In this document: positions 29,030 to 38,900 of the stretch, one piece after another
How the letters are laid out: each line of letters begins with the position of its first letter
Numbering within the stretch: position 1 is the stretch's first letter
Assembly (NCBI GenBank): GCA_049698695.1
Contig: JBAVYH010000067.1
Coordinates: 4,200-68,199, forward strand
Direction of reading: 5' to 3'
Source of the DNA: Bog-375 sp049698695
GTDB lineage: Bacteria; Acidobacteriota; Terriglobia; Bryobacterales; Bryobacteraceae
Length of the DNA: 64,000 bases
Notes under the pieces: model-generated
The model's input: the letters and a program-made list of their open reading frames with translations, nothing else
The model's database searches: none
What the model was told of the DNA's origin: nothing
Program-made: the position numbers and the translations under genes

Positions 29030-29587
29030 TTACCGCATGGCCCGGCCAGTGGATTCGGACAGGCCGGAAACCAACCCGGGATGCTCGCGGGTCATTTTTC
29101 TGGCCGTGTGGCAAGCGAAGCAGATCGGGCTGGCCGCCGACAGCGTTTCCTGCAACTGCTCGGCGGGGATCTCGCTCCATTCCACGGATACTCCATCGGT
29201 GCGCAGCACGGCCGGTTTGGCGCCGGCCAGCGAAATGTCGCCGATCGGCCTGCCGCAAGAATGGCAAACCTTGCCTGTGTACCAGGTCAACAGGATGTTG
29301 CGCACCAGGCAGTCTTCCGGCGACGCTTCAATCTGGCTCAAGCACTGCTGGCCGCAGCCGGCCCTTTCGGGCCACCGGGAACAGGACTCCAGGCGCAATT
29401 GCGGCGCCTTTCCCAAACCCGTCGCCGCGGCATGGCGCGCATCCACCGTTACGCCAGCGGGACGCTCATTCTCCGGGCAGGTGACCACCCGGCGGCCTTT
29501 GTACTTCCACCAGGCACCGAGCAGGCGCCAGGCGACGATGCTCGCCAGCACTACGACGGCAGCCACGACCAGGAACGGCACAGCCAT
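29030..29587 (-). CDS. Membrane-anchored Cys-rich protein with one CxxCH
   Basis: 185 residues: one N-terminal membrane segment (residues 3-23), then a soluble Cys-rich region with C37, C69, C78, C82, C93, the pair C108-x2-C111 (KVCHSCGRPIGD) and C156-x2-C159-H160 (PICFACHTARKMTREHPGLV). The CxxCH could bind covalent heme c. Equally, the CxxC pairs could form a zinc-ribbon-like site as in multihaem-free 'CHSCG' proteins. I do not recognise the family. It lies directly upstream of the secreted HExxH protein and is likely co-transcribed with it. A long open frame on the opposite strand was judged a shadow because it lacks any motif. Confidence 0.6.
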   Translation of the reverse strand: MAVPFLVVAAVVVLASIVAWRLLGAWWKYKGRRVVTCPENERPAGVTVDARHAAATGLGKAPQLRLESCSRWPERAGCGQQCLSQIEASPEDCLVRNILLTWYTGKVCHSCGRPIGDISLAGAKPAVLRTDGVSVEWSEIPAEQLQETLSAASPICFACHTARKMTREHPGLVSGLSESTGRAMR

Positions 29588-29907
29588 ATTAGACTCCCTC
29601 GTTAACGTAACTGCAACATTACAACCGTTAGGTGTCGGCCGTGATACAAAAGTAAACTCGTTGAGAGCAAACGGCTAATTCGGTGCTCGCGGCTTCGGGC
29701 CCGGACGCAAAGAGCATCTGCCCCCAGGGCCGCTGCGTGATTTCACCCGCGGGACGCCGGGCAGCCGCCAGCCGCTGGGCGGCGATCGCAAACGTGCAAC
29801 CGCCTCAGCGACTGGTTTGATCGGCGCGGGCGCAACGGCGCGTTCCGGTTCGCGCACACGGCCGCACTCATCAAATAGCGCCTTAAGGTAAACATGATCA
29901 TGCTTTA
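29588..29907. other. Divergent intergenic region before otsA
   Basis: About 320 bases separating the minus-strand Cys-rich gene from plus-strand otsA. It contains the promoters of both by position. An AT-rich patch lies at 29590-29660. No clear promoter, RNA or repeat was recognised. Confidence 0.4.
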
Positions 29908-32166
29908 ATGAAGATAGTTGTCAGGATCATGCCGCGCATGGCTCATTTCGTGCTCGCCTTGATCGTGGGGCTGGCTCTTCTAACCTGGGTCGCTTCCGGA
30001 ATCGTCGACACCACGGCGCGTCGATGGTTCGAGCGCGATGTCAATGCACGGTCGCACTTGGTGCTCATCGGTGCGCGGCAGGGTTTGATCAACGCCTGGT
30101 TCGGCGATCCGAAAGATCTGCAGAAACAATTGTCGGACCTGGCGCGCGATGAACGCGTGATGGGCGTGTCGGTCTGCAACGCAGACTTAAGTCTCCGCGC
30201 GCGCACCGAAGGATTCCCGGACGAATTCAACTGTTCGATCGTAGGCAGCCGGGCGCGGGCGGCCACCGGCACCGACAAGCTGGAGGAGTGGAGCACCGTC
30301 GCGACCCTGCCGACCGGCCGCGTGTACGTGAGCGAGATGCCTCTCGATAGCCAGGAGCTGCAACTGGGATTCGTCGTTCTGTTGCACGATCTGAGCTTCA
30401 TCGATCGCCGGGAGGCGCAGGCGCGGACGTTCCTGTTGATTGTTTTCGGCCTCCTCGCCGTGATGGCTTATGGCGTGCCCATGTTCGTCGCCAAGCGGGC
30501 GCGCCATGGCTGGAGCTCGGAGCTGCGCAGGTTGCTGCGCGGGGACGGGCAGCAGCGGAACCTGGAATTCCAGCCGATTCTCCGCGACGTCCGCGAACTG
30601 GTAGGCCAAATGGCCAGCGACACCGAAGAGGCGCCCGGCCAGTGGACCGCGGAACGCCTGAAGCAGACGTTGCACCGCCATTTGCTCGGCGAGAAGATCA
30701 TCATCGTGGCCAACCGCGAGCCGTACGTCCACCAGCATGCGAGCGACGGCCGGATCGAGGTCCAGCACCCGGCCAGCGGCCTGGTGACTGCGCTCGAACC
30801 GGTCATGCGCGCGTGCTCCGGCGTTTGGATCGCCCACGGCAGCGGCAGCGCCGACCGCGAAACCGTGGACCGCCACGACCGCATTCGCGTGCCTCCCGGC
30901 GAGGAGTCGTACGATATCCGCCGCATCTGGCTCTCGGAGGAGGAAGAGCAGGGATACTACTACGGCCTTTCCAACGAAGGCTTGTGGCCCCTCTGCCACG
31001 TGGCGCACGCCCGGCCTTTATTCCGCGCCGAAGACTGGCGCCAGTACCAACTCGTCAACCAGAGATTCGCCGATGCGGTCTGCGAGGAGGCGGACAGCGA
31101 CGATCCCATCATCCTGGTGCAGGATTACCATTTCGCCCTGGTGCCGGCGATGATCCGCAGACGGCTGCCGGCGGCCACGGTGATCATGTTCTGGCATATT
31201 CCGTGGCCCAACGCGGAACGGATGGGAATCTGCCCGTGGCGGAACGAGCTGCTGGCCGGCCTGCTCGGCAGCAGCATCGTCGGTTTCCAGACCCAACTCC
31301 ACTGCAACAACTTTCTGGATTCGGTGGACCGGTACCTGGAAACGCGCATCGACCATGAGCACAACGCGGTTGTGATCCAGGGCCACCGCACCTTGGTGCG
31401 CCCGTACCCCATCGCCCTTGAATGGCCAGTGCGGTGGGCGGAGACCGCGCCCAGCCCGGCGGAGTGCCGCGTCCAGGTGTGGCGAGATCTGGGGTTGAAG
31501 CCGGACGCATTACTCGGCGTCGGCGTGGACCGCCTGGATTACACCAAAGGAGTCGAGGAGCGCTTGATGGCCGTCGAGCTCCTGCTCGAGCACCATCCGG
31601 AATTCCGCGGCCGATTCAGCTTCGCCCAGGTGGCCGCGCCGAGCCGGACCAAGATCGCGCGCTACCAGGAGCTGAACGACGTGGTGGAAGCAACGGCCGC
31701 CCGCATCAACCGGCGTTTCGGGCGCGATGGGTACCAGCCCATCATCCTGCTCCGCTCTCACCACGAGCCGCCGGCCGTGTTCCGCTTCTATCGCGCCGCC
31801 GACCTTTGCTACGTGAGCAGCCTGCACGACGGAATGAATCTGGTGGCAAAGGAATTCGTGGCGGCGCGCAACGACCTCAAGGGAGTCCTGGTGCTCAGCG
31901 AGTTCACGGGAGCGGCTCGGGAGCTGACCGAAGCGCTGATCGTGAATCCCTACGACCTGGAGGCCAGCAGCAACGCGCTGGTGGTGGCGCTGACCATGCC
32001 GGAAGAGGAGCAGCGGGACCGCATGCGGTCGATGCGATCGCTGCTGGCCCAATTCAACGTCTACCGCTGGGCCGGGAAAATGCTGCTCGACGCCTCCCGC
32101 CTGCGCAGCCAGGAACGCGTGGCGGGCCGCCTGGCGGAACGCTCCAGCATGGGAACCGCAGTCTGA
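29908..32166 (+). CDS. otsA: Membrane-tethered trehalose-6-phosphate synthase (GT20) with N-terminal sensor-like region
   Basis: Makes trehalose-6-phosphate from a nucleotide-glucose and glucose-6-phosphate. The 752 residues exceed a plain OtsA (~470). TM1 is about residues 12-33, followed by a ~140-residue probably periplasmic domain (34-170), TM2 at about 174-195 and a linker (196-260). The GT20 domain runs from about 262 to the end (IIIVANREPYVH, GLVTALEP, ILVQDYHFALVPAMI, MFWHIPWPNAERMG, GVDRLDYTKGVEERL, LHDGMNLVAKEFVA), with donor and acceptor residues kept. This topology resembles a two-TM sensor. otsB begins 1 base after the stop, so the two are an operon. Confidence 0.92.
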   Translation: MKIVVRIMPRMAHFVLALIVGLALLTWVASGIVDTTARRWFERDVNARSHLVLIGARQGLINAWFGDPKDLQKQLSDLARDERVMGVSVCNADLSLRARTEGFPDEFNCSIVGSRARAATGTDKLEEWSTVATLPTGRVYVSEMPLDSQELQLGFVVLLHDLSFIDRREAQARTFLLIVFGLLAVMAYGVPMFVAKRARHGWSSELRRLLRGDGQQRNLEFQPILRDVRELVGQMASDTEEAPGQWTAERLKQTLHRHLLGEKIIIVANREPYVHQHASDGRIEVQHPASGLVTALEPVMRACSGVWIAHGSGSADRETVDRHDRIRVPPGEESYDIRRIWLSEEEEQGYYYGLSNEGLWPLCHVAHARPLFRAEDWRQYQLVNQRFADAVCEEADSDDPIILVQDYHFALVPAMIRRRLPAATVIMFWHIPWPNAERMGICPWRNELLAGLLGSSIVGFQTQLHCNNFLDSVDRYLETRIDHEHNAVVIQGHRTLVRPYPIALEWPVRWAETAPSPAECRVQVWRDLGLKPDALLGVGVDRLDYTKGVEERLMAVELLLEHHPEFRGRFSFAQVAAPSRTKIARYQELNDVVEATAARINRRFGRDGYQPIILLRSHHEPPAVFRFYRAADLCYVSSLHDGMNLVAKEFVAARNDLKGVLVLSEFTGAARELTEALIVNPYDLEASSNALVVALTMPEEEQRDRMRSMRSLLAQFNVYRWAGKMLLDASRLRSQERVAGRLAERSSMGTAV

Positions 32167-32167
32167 G

Positions 32168-32908
32168 ATGCGCTACCTCTTGTCTCGGGCTTCCCGCCCG
32201 GTTCTGACGCGGCTGGCCGGGGAACGAACCTTGTGCGCGTTCGATTTCGATGGAACCCTGGCCCCCATTGTCGAGCGTCCGGAGCAGGCGGGAATGCGGG
32301 CGCGCACGCGGCGCCTGTTAGCCCGCGCGGCCGCGGCGTATCCTTGCATCATCGTCTCCGGCCGCGCCCGCGCCGATGTTCTTGGGAAGCTGGGCGGCGT
32401 CGAGGTCGCGCAGGTGATCGGAAACCATGGCGCGGAACCCGGGGGAACCCAGGCCAAAGCGCGGCGGCAGATCGAGAGATGGAAGGAAGCTCTCGAAGTC
32501 GAGATCGGCACTTTTCCCGGAGTGTGGGTGGAGGATAAGGGCTTTTCCCTGGCCGTCCACTACCGGCAATGCCACCGAAAAGCCGCGGCGCGGCGGCGCA
32601 TCCTCGAAGTCAGCCGCAAGTTGGAACAAGCCAGCGTCTTCGGCGGCAAGAAGGTGATTAACCTCGCCGTACAGGGCGCTCCTCGCAAGGGCGACGCCCT
32701 GGCTTCGGAACGGGACCGCTTGCGCTGCCGCTGGGTTCTGTTTGTGGGCGACGCCGAGGACGACGAGGATGCATTCGCGCTGAAGGGCAACACCATTGCC
32801 GTCCGCGTGGGCCGCAAGCGGCAGTCGCAGGCAAGCTACTTCCTCCGCTCGCAGGCCGAAATCGACAAGCTTCTCGAGGTGCTGGTTTCGAGAAGACAGG
32901 CGGTTTGA
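32168..32908 (+). CDS. otsB: Trehalose-6-phosphate phosphatase
   Basis: HAD-family phosphatase that finishes trehalose synthesis. 246 residues: motif I CAFDFDGTLAPIVERP (nucleophile Asp in DFDGT), motif II VSGRAR, GNHGAEPGG, the lysine region QGAPRKGDALASERDRLRCR and motif III/IV FVGDAEDDEDAFALKG. No membrane segment, so cytosolic. It lies 1 base downstream of otsA. Together they make trehalose, an osmotic and desiccation protectant. Confidence 0.95.
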   Translation: MRYLLSRASRPVLTRLAGERTLCAFDFDGTLAPIVERPEQAGMRARTRRLLARAAAAYPCIIVSGRARADVLGKLGGVEVAQVIGNHGAEPGGTQAKARRQIERWKEALEVEIGTFPGVWVEDKGFSLAVHYRQCHRKAAARRRILEVSRKLEQASVFGGKKVINLAVQGAPRKGDALASERDRLRCRWVLFVGDAEDDEDAFALKGNTIAVRVGRKRQSQASYFLRSQAEIDKLLEVLVSRRQAV

Positions 32909-33005
32909 TCCATTCTTGCGGCATTGATCTACCGAAGTACGTGCAAAAAGCCGATAATCAATCGTGGGGAAGGTTGGTACAATTGTGCAGGCCGTATTCC
33001 CTTCA

Positions 33006-33671
33006 ATGGCAACCCAGCTCTCCAGCGCGCGCAGCCAGCCGGTTGGGTACAGACCGCTGGGTTCGGTGTGGGAAGGGGATGACGCAGAGCTCCTCGAGCT
33101 CCTGCTTGACTTCTATCCGCGTAAGCGCCCGAAACGCATCCTTGATGCCACTGTGAACGGTGGAAGGTTTTGGCGTGGGAGCACCAGGCCAGTTTTTGGG
33201 CTTGATATCGACGTTTCGCATCGGCCCCACCTCGCGGCCGACAATACCCAAATGCCATTCCGCGACGGCGCATTCGACGTAGTCGTGTACGATCCACCTC
33301 ACATCCCAAATCAGGGCAAGGACAACGAGAAGGACTTCAACGTGCGATTCGGACTTGTCGTCCGATCGCCAAAAGAGAACGGCTATTCTTTCGCTCACAC
33401 CTATCCGCCATTTGTTGCCGAGGCGTACCGCGTGCTGGCGCCAGAGGGCGTCCTGTTCTGCAAAATTGCGGACTATGTCCATCACCACCGCTACAACTGG
33501 GCGCATGTGGATTTCATCGACGCCGCACGAAAAGCCGGCTTTCGAGCTTGCGACTGCATCGTCAAGACGCGAAAGGGGCCAATCATCGATCCCAAATGGA
33601 AGATCGCTCATCACACTCGCAGGCAACATTGTTACTGGCTCATCTTTCGAAAATCCGATAAATGCGAATGA
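33006..33671 (+). CDS. Small DNA methyltransferase-like protein of a restriction-modification pair
   Basis: About 221 residues from ATG 33006 (GTG 32964 is an alternative). The SAM-binding core shows KRILDATVNGGRFWRG as motif I and VYDPPHIPNQGK, a DPP(Y/H/F)-type catalytic motif IV of amino-methyltransferases (N6-adenine or N4-cytosine), with FVAEAYRVLAPEGVLFCKIA as motif V-VI. It is too short for a separate target-recognition domain. The following gene, overlapping by 10 bases, looks like an XcyI-type restriction endonuclease, so this should protect that enzyme's site. The pair is less GC-rich than its neighbours, consistent with transfer. Confidence 0.75.
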   Translation: MATQLSSARSQPVGYRPLGSVWEGDDAELLELLLDFYPRKRPKRILDATVNGGRFWRGSTRPVFGLDIDVSHRPHLAADNTQMPFRDGAFDVVVYDPPHIPNQGKDNEKDFNVRFGLVVRSPKENGYSFAHTYPPFVAEAYRVLAPEGVLFCKIADYVHHHRYNWAHVDFIDAARKAGFRACDCIVKTRKGPIIDPKWKIAHHTRRQHCYWLIFRKSDKCE

Positions 33672-34642
33672 GTGTTCGCACGATCAGCTCGCCAAGCCCG
33701 TCCCGCCAAGTCAGGTTTCATCAGCTTCTTGTAGCAGCCCGGAAGAGCTGGCTGATGGATGCGCTTACCGACGCGCTAAATACTGCGGACCCAAATGTCG
33801 TCAAGAGTCAGCTTTCGACTTATGTGCCCGCGGACGTTCAAAAGGCGCTCGCCGCCGCCGGCATTCGTGACGAGCATGTGTTCCCGGTGCCTGCCGTGCT
33901 GGAGACCAAGCCGACGCTGATCGGCTATTACCGCCTTCTTCTGGGTATTCCCCAAAAGAGCTTTTACAAAGGAGGCACGGGCATGGGGCAATTCAGGGCA
34001 ATGGAAACGAGAGGATCGCTAAACCCGGCTAAACGACCCGACCTGGAAGGATTCTGCACAGCCGTGGCCGACAGCCTGGCTGGGCTGCTGCGCCAAATGG
34101 CTCCGCCGATTTCGAAGCGCGACGTTGCCGAGATGCCGCTGTTGACGCTCGGCTCGCAGTTCCAGGGCGCTAACAACAACGTGATTGGCAAGCGGGCTAC
34201 GATCGACGTCTTTCTCGCCGTATCGGAGTTGGTCAAAGAGCACATCGTTTCTCATGACGAACGGCGAATTGTCGTTAGAAATGCCTCTGGCCGCAAAGTG
34301 GTCATCGCATTGGCTACGGATCCAGACATTCGAATCCAAGAGGAGTTTGGCGACGAGCTTCGCAATAAGGTTGCGATTGAGATCAAAGGTGGCACCGACG
34401 TCAGTAACGCTCACAACCGGGCTGGCGAGGCTGAGAAATCGCACCAGAAGGCCAAGAAGGACGGTTTTCGCGACTACTGGACGATTATTTCCAAGGCAGG
34501 CCTGAATATTGAAAAGCTCAGGTCGGAATCTCCGACCACGAACGACTGGTTCGACGTGGCCCAGGTGCTCGGCCGGGAAGGCGAAGACTGGGATATGTTC
34601 AGAAGCCGCTTTGCTGATGCTGCCGGGATCCCGCTTCGATAG
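33662..34642 (+). CDS. XcyI-like type II restriction endonuclease
   Basis: 326 residues. The central region reads ALATDPDIRIQEEF (D222) followed by VAIEIKGGTDVSNAHNRAGE (E240, K242), a PD-(D/E)xK nuclease core, then AEKSHQKAKKDGF, which I recall from the XcyI family. IGYYRLLLGIPQKSFY near residue 87 fits as well. XcyI recognises CCCGGG; whether this protein does cannot be told from sequence. ATG 33662 or 33668 overlaps the methyltransferase stop. The gene is lower in GC than the otsAB and activase genes around it and is probably acquired. Confidence 0.78.
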   Translation: MRMSVRTISSPSPSRQVRFHQLLVAARKSWLMDALTDALNTADPNVVKSQLSTYVPADVQKALAAAGIRDEHVFPVPAVLETKPTLIGYYRLLLGIPQKSFYKGGTGMGQFRAMETRGSLNPAKRPDLEGFCTAVADSLAGLLRQMAPPISKRDVAEMPLLTLGSQFQGANNNVIGKRATIDVFLAVSELVKEHIVSHDERRIVVRNASGRKVVIALATDPDIRIQEEFGDELRNKVAIEIKGGTDVSNAHNRAGEAEKSHQKAKKDGFRDYWTIISKAGLNIEKLRSESPTTNDWFDVAQVLGREGEDWDMFRSRFADAAGIPLR

Positions 34643-34678
34643 TCCGGCACATCGCTCCCGAGTAACGCCTGCTCCGGT

Positions 34679-35965
34679 TTATCCCCTTCTCTTCCCGTAG
34701 CTCCGCGCCAGCTCCATGTAGACGCCCAGGTCGCGGTCCAGGTCGGATTGGGTGCCATCGAAGTAGAAATTGCGGATGGGGATGCCGCCGAAGTCGCGGC
34801 TGACGCGGGGATAGATGGCTTCGCAGACGATGCCGTTCATGCAGGTGAAGGGGCTGATGTCGATGATGCCGGCCGCGCCTTTCTTCGCCAGGTATACGGC
34901 CTTGCCGACATTGAGCACCATTTCGCCGAAGGCGCCTTCGCGCGGCAGGTAGGGCCGGGAGCATTCGAGAATCTCGTAGATATCGGGCTCTTCGCGGCCG
35001 GCGAAATCCTCGTGGAAGACTTCCACCAGGCGATGCTCATCGTGCTTCTGCACGCGCTGGCGGACCCATGCGCCGAGGGCTTCCAGGCTCCAGATGCGGT
35101 TTTCGAGCTTGAGCTTGCGGAACAGCTCGGAATTGGTGTACCAGACCCATTCGACGATATCGGAGAGCCAGGCCTCGGCTCCGTATTGCTCCAGCGAGCC
35201 GATCAGGTTCTCATTGGAAAAGGTATTGAGGCGGCAGAAAATCTCGCCGACGATGCCGATGAGCGGTGTTTCGCGGTCGCGGCGGGCATCTATCTTGCGG
35301 AAACGCTCGCGCGCCCGCAGCATCGATTGTTCAAGCGCGTCCAATTGCTCGGCGGGCTCGACGGTGGTGGCTTCGATGGTGCGGCACAGATCGGCGAGGC
35401 ACTCTTCGTAAACGGCTTCGGCGTCACCGCGCGCCTGCTCATAAGGCCGGCGCATCAGCAGCAGCTTTTCCAGCAGGTCGGCGCAAAGCAGCGCGCGCCA
35501 GCCGCTGCGCACGAACGGCTTGGCCAGGCCGCCCAGCCCCTCGTAGGAATTCTCGCTGGTGGGAGAGAGAATCTGCACCGCCTGGTAGCCGTTGGAATCC
35601 AGCACGTGGCGCAGGTAGGGCGCATACTGGCCGAAGCGGCAAGGGCCTTCGGCGGTGGGCATGAAGAAGGCGATGCGCGTGGGATCCGGGCGCTTGTCTT
35701 CCAGCAGCTTCATGAAATCGCCGACGGTGACTTTGGCGGGGTAGCATTCGTCGCCGGAAGTGTAACGCGCGCCGAGCTCGCGCGTGCGGTGGTCCGAGGG
35801 CGGCGTGGTTTCGGCATCCAGGCCGATGGCGCGGACAACGGCGGTGAAGGCGCGCGCGCTGCCGGTGGCCATGGGCGGAATATAGATGCGCTTGCCCGTT
35901 ACTGAATCGCCGTCCGCGCCGCTTTGGCTTCCGGCGGCGCGGGCATCGTCGAGGACTGGTAACAT
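34679..35965 (-). CDS. Activase-associated protein, C-terminal part of BadF/HgdC-type system (DUF2229-like/COG3581)
   Basis: 428 residues matching the C-terminal third of the very long acyl-CoA dehydratase activase proteins. Segments include GKRIYIPPMATGSARAFTAV, ARYTSGDECYPAKVTVGDFM, GPCRFGQYAPYLRHVLD and GIIDISPFTCMNGIVCEAIY, with conserved Cys likely holding an Fe-S cluster. In many bacteria this is one polypeptide with the upstream BadF part; here it is a separate frame starting at ATG 35965, 67 bases inside the upstream gene, with AAGGA eight bases ahead. Translation is therefore coupled. Its own biochemical role is unsettled. Confidence 0.82.
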   Translation of the reverse strand: MLPVLDDARAAGSQSGADGDSVTGKRIYIPPMATGSARAFTAVVRAIGLDAETTPPSDHRTRELGARYTSGDECYPAKVTVGDFMKLLEDKRPDPTRIAFFMPTAEGPCRFGQYAPYLRHVLDSNGYQAVQILSPTSENSYEGLGGLAKPFVRSGWRALLCADLLEKLLLMRRPYEQARGDAEAVYEECLADLCRTIEATTVEPAEQLDALEQSMLRARERFRKIDARRDRETPLIGIVGEIFCRLNTFSNENLIGSLEQYGAEAWLSDIVEWVWYTNSELFRKLKLENRIWSLEALGAWVRQRVQKHDEHRLVEVFHEDFAGREEPDIYEILECSRPYLPREGAFGEMVLNVGKAVYLAKKGAAGIIDISPFTCMNGIVCEAIYPRVSRDFGGIPIRNFYFDGTQSDLDRDLGVYMELARSYGKRRG

Positions 35966-38900
35966 CGCAGAATTCCTTTGCTGTCGAGGTAGGCTTCGCA
36001 GCGCGTCATATAGCCCGCGTCATTGCCGTGGCCGTCGAACTGGAGGATCAACAGCGGCGCGCCTGCGGCCTGGCGGGCGAAGTGCTTGATGTAGGAATCG
36101 GGCCCGCACTTGAAGTTGGTGATATACACCAGGTGCAAATTGGGGCGCGCGGCGGCCTGGCGCGCGGCTTCCAGTATCTTGCGGCCGGAAATCCAAAACA
36201 TGTTGCCGCCGAGGCCGGCCATGGACTCGCGGCCCGTGACCAGGAAATCGAGCGGAATCACATTGGCGCCATACCGGTGGCGCAGTTTGCGCGGGATGTC
36301 GCAGTTCACGCTGCGGTCGTAGATGTTATAGCCGCGCCCGGCCAGCACCAGGCCGGGCTCGCCGGTTTCATCCAGGGTGGCGATGGCGCGGCGCCCGGCT
36401 TCGATCAGCTGGTCCTGGAAGCCACGCTGCTCAGCCAGGGCGGCGTCCACCGCGCGGTCGCTCGCGCGGCGCTTGATGCCGAGCCGGCGCATGGTTTCGG
36501 CCAGCGCCTTCTTAATCTGCGTTGGCCCAAGCTGGAAGTGCAGCGTGGGAATGAGGAAGCGATGCTGGTGCGGCTCGAGCGCGGGCACGACCCGGAGCAC
36601 CCATGGCAGCGTCTGGCTCCACGGGCAGTATTGGGCAACGCCAGGGTTGTCGCCGGAATCGGCATCCACCAGGTTGGGCAGCAGGATATAATCGACGCCC
36701 TGGTTGATCAGCGCTTGCACGTGGCCGTGCGCCACTTGCACCGGGTAACAGGGCTGGGCCACGGCCATTTCGATGCCGGCGGCGGAAATGCGCGGGTCGG
36801 TCACCGCGGATAGCACCGTCGGGATGCCCAGCTCGGCAAAGTAACGGCGCCAGAACGGCAGCAGGTCGAGCATCGCCATGGCGCGCGGCAGGCCCACGCG
36901 GAACTTGCCGTCGGCCGCGTTGGGCAGCGCTTCGAGCAGTTGGTCGCGGTAAGCGAACAGGTCTTCGATGACCGGCTTGCGGCCGGTAGGGGAAGGCTTG
37001 CGGAACTTGTCGGAGCACTTGTCGCCCCAGTAGCTCTTCTGGCCTTCGATCACGAATTCCTTCATGTCGCACAGGTTGGAGCAGGCCTTGCAAACGAAAT
37101 CGCGGCTGGAAAGCTCCAGCTTCTGCAAATCATAGCCGCGGAAGCGGGTGTGTGCGCCGGTGGCCTGATGCCATTGTCGCGCAATGAGAGCCATGCCGAT
37201 GGCCCCCATTACGCCGTTGTACGGCGGCACGGTGATCTTTTTCTCCAGCACGCTGGCGAAAGCGGCGGTGACGGCATCGTTGTACGCGGTGCCGCCCTGG
37301 AAGTAAATCACCTTCCCGATCTTGCGCCCGCGAACCACGCGGTTCAGATAATTGAGCGCGATCGAATACGCCAGGCCGGCCACCAGGTTGGGCACGGTTT
37401 CGCCCTTGTGCAGCCAGCCGGTGACGTCGCGCTCCATGAACACCGTGCAGCGCTCGCCCAGGCGCGTGGGGCTGGCGGAGGCGAGAGCCAGCTTCGCAAA
37501 CTCGCCCTTGATATTGATACCCAGTTTCTCGGCCTGCTCTTCCAGGAAGGAGCCTGTGCCCGCTGCGCAGGCTTCGTTCATGGCGAAATCCACCACCACG
37601 CCGTTTTCAATGGAGATGAACTTGGAATCCTGGCCGCCGATTTCGAAAATGGTGTCGACCGGCTCGCCGCCCAAGGTGCTGGAGATGTGAATGGCGCCAG
37701 TCTTGTGCGCGGTAATTTCGTCGTTGACAGAATCCGCGCCGACGAATTCGGCGATCAGCTCGCGTCCGCTCCCGGTGGTGCCCACGCCGCGAATTTCCAG
37801 GCGGTCACCCCACAGCCGTTCGACTTCGCTCAGTCCCTGCTGCACGGCCTCGATGGGCCGGCCGGCGGTGCGCAGGTAGACGTCGTGGATCACGGTGCCC
37901 GATTCGTCGATGGCCACCACGTTGGTGGAAACCGAGCCGATATCAAGTCCGAGATACGCCGGGATGGGCCGGCCGTCAGGCGGCGGTGTGTACACACCCA
38001 CGCGGTCGCGCAACTGGATCACGTTCTCGGTGGCGAGTGGTTTCGAATCCTGCACTGGGACTTCGGAATCGTGCTGGCGCAGGCGATGTATTTCCAGAAT
38101 CGAGCGCTTGCGGGTCTCCTCGGCCTCCAGAATGGCGGTGCCGATGGCGCCGCACCAGGCGTACTGTTCCGGGATGAGCAGTTCTTCCGGGCGCAGGTTG
38201 AAGGCTTCGGCCAGGGCCCGGGTGACGCCGGCGTTTTGCGAAACCGCGCCGATCAGCGCCACCGGCGCTTCCACCTTCCTGCCCTTGACGATGGAGCCCT
38301 TGAAATTCCGCGCCACGGCATCGCACAGGCCGCGCAGAATTTCCGCCGGCTGGTAACCCTTCTGCTGGGCGTGGATCATATCGCTCTTGGCGAATACCGA
38401 GCAACGGCCGGCGATGCGGGCGGCGGAGCTGGCGGCGCACACCAGGCCGCCCACTTCTTCCACCGAATACTGCATACGCAGCGCCTGCTGGTCGAGGAAG
38501 GAACCAGTGCCGGCGGCGCATTCGCCGGAGCGATCGTAATCCTGGATGCCGGTCGCATCGAGGCGTATGTACTTCGAGCTTTCGCCGCCGATTTCAAACA
38601 CCGTGCGAACCTGCGGGAAGAAGGCCGTCATCATGCGCGCGATGGCCTTGAATTCGTTTTCGAAGAACAGGCCTAGCACCTTGGCGATGGTCCGGCTGCC
38701 CGAACCGGTGACGCGGATGCCCTCCACGCGCACTTCGGGAACGGTCTCGTAAAACTCGTCCAGCAGATCGTAGGTGGATTGGATGGGACTGCCGGAGATG
38801 CGGCGGTAATCGGAAAGCACCAGCGGCCGGCCATCGAATTCCGTCAAGCGGAATTCCGGACGGGCGGCGCACAAGCTCTCCAGTATCCCCCGGTCGGCGG

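Noticed and set aside
29037..29678. 213-codon plus-strand frame opposite the Cys-rich membrane protein
   Set aside because: The minus-strand frame has a membrane anchor, CxxC motifs and a co-oriented neighbour; the opposite frame has none.
36940..38676. 578-codon open frame opposite the BadF-type activase
   Set aside because: The activase motifs lie on the minus strand; this is codon-bias shadowing.
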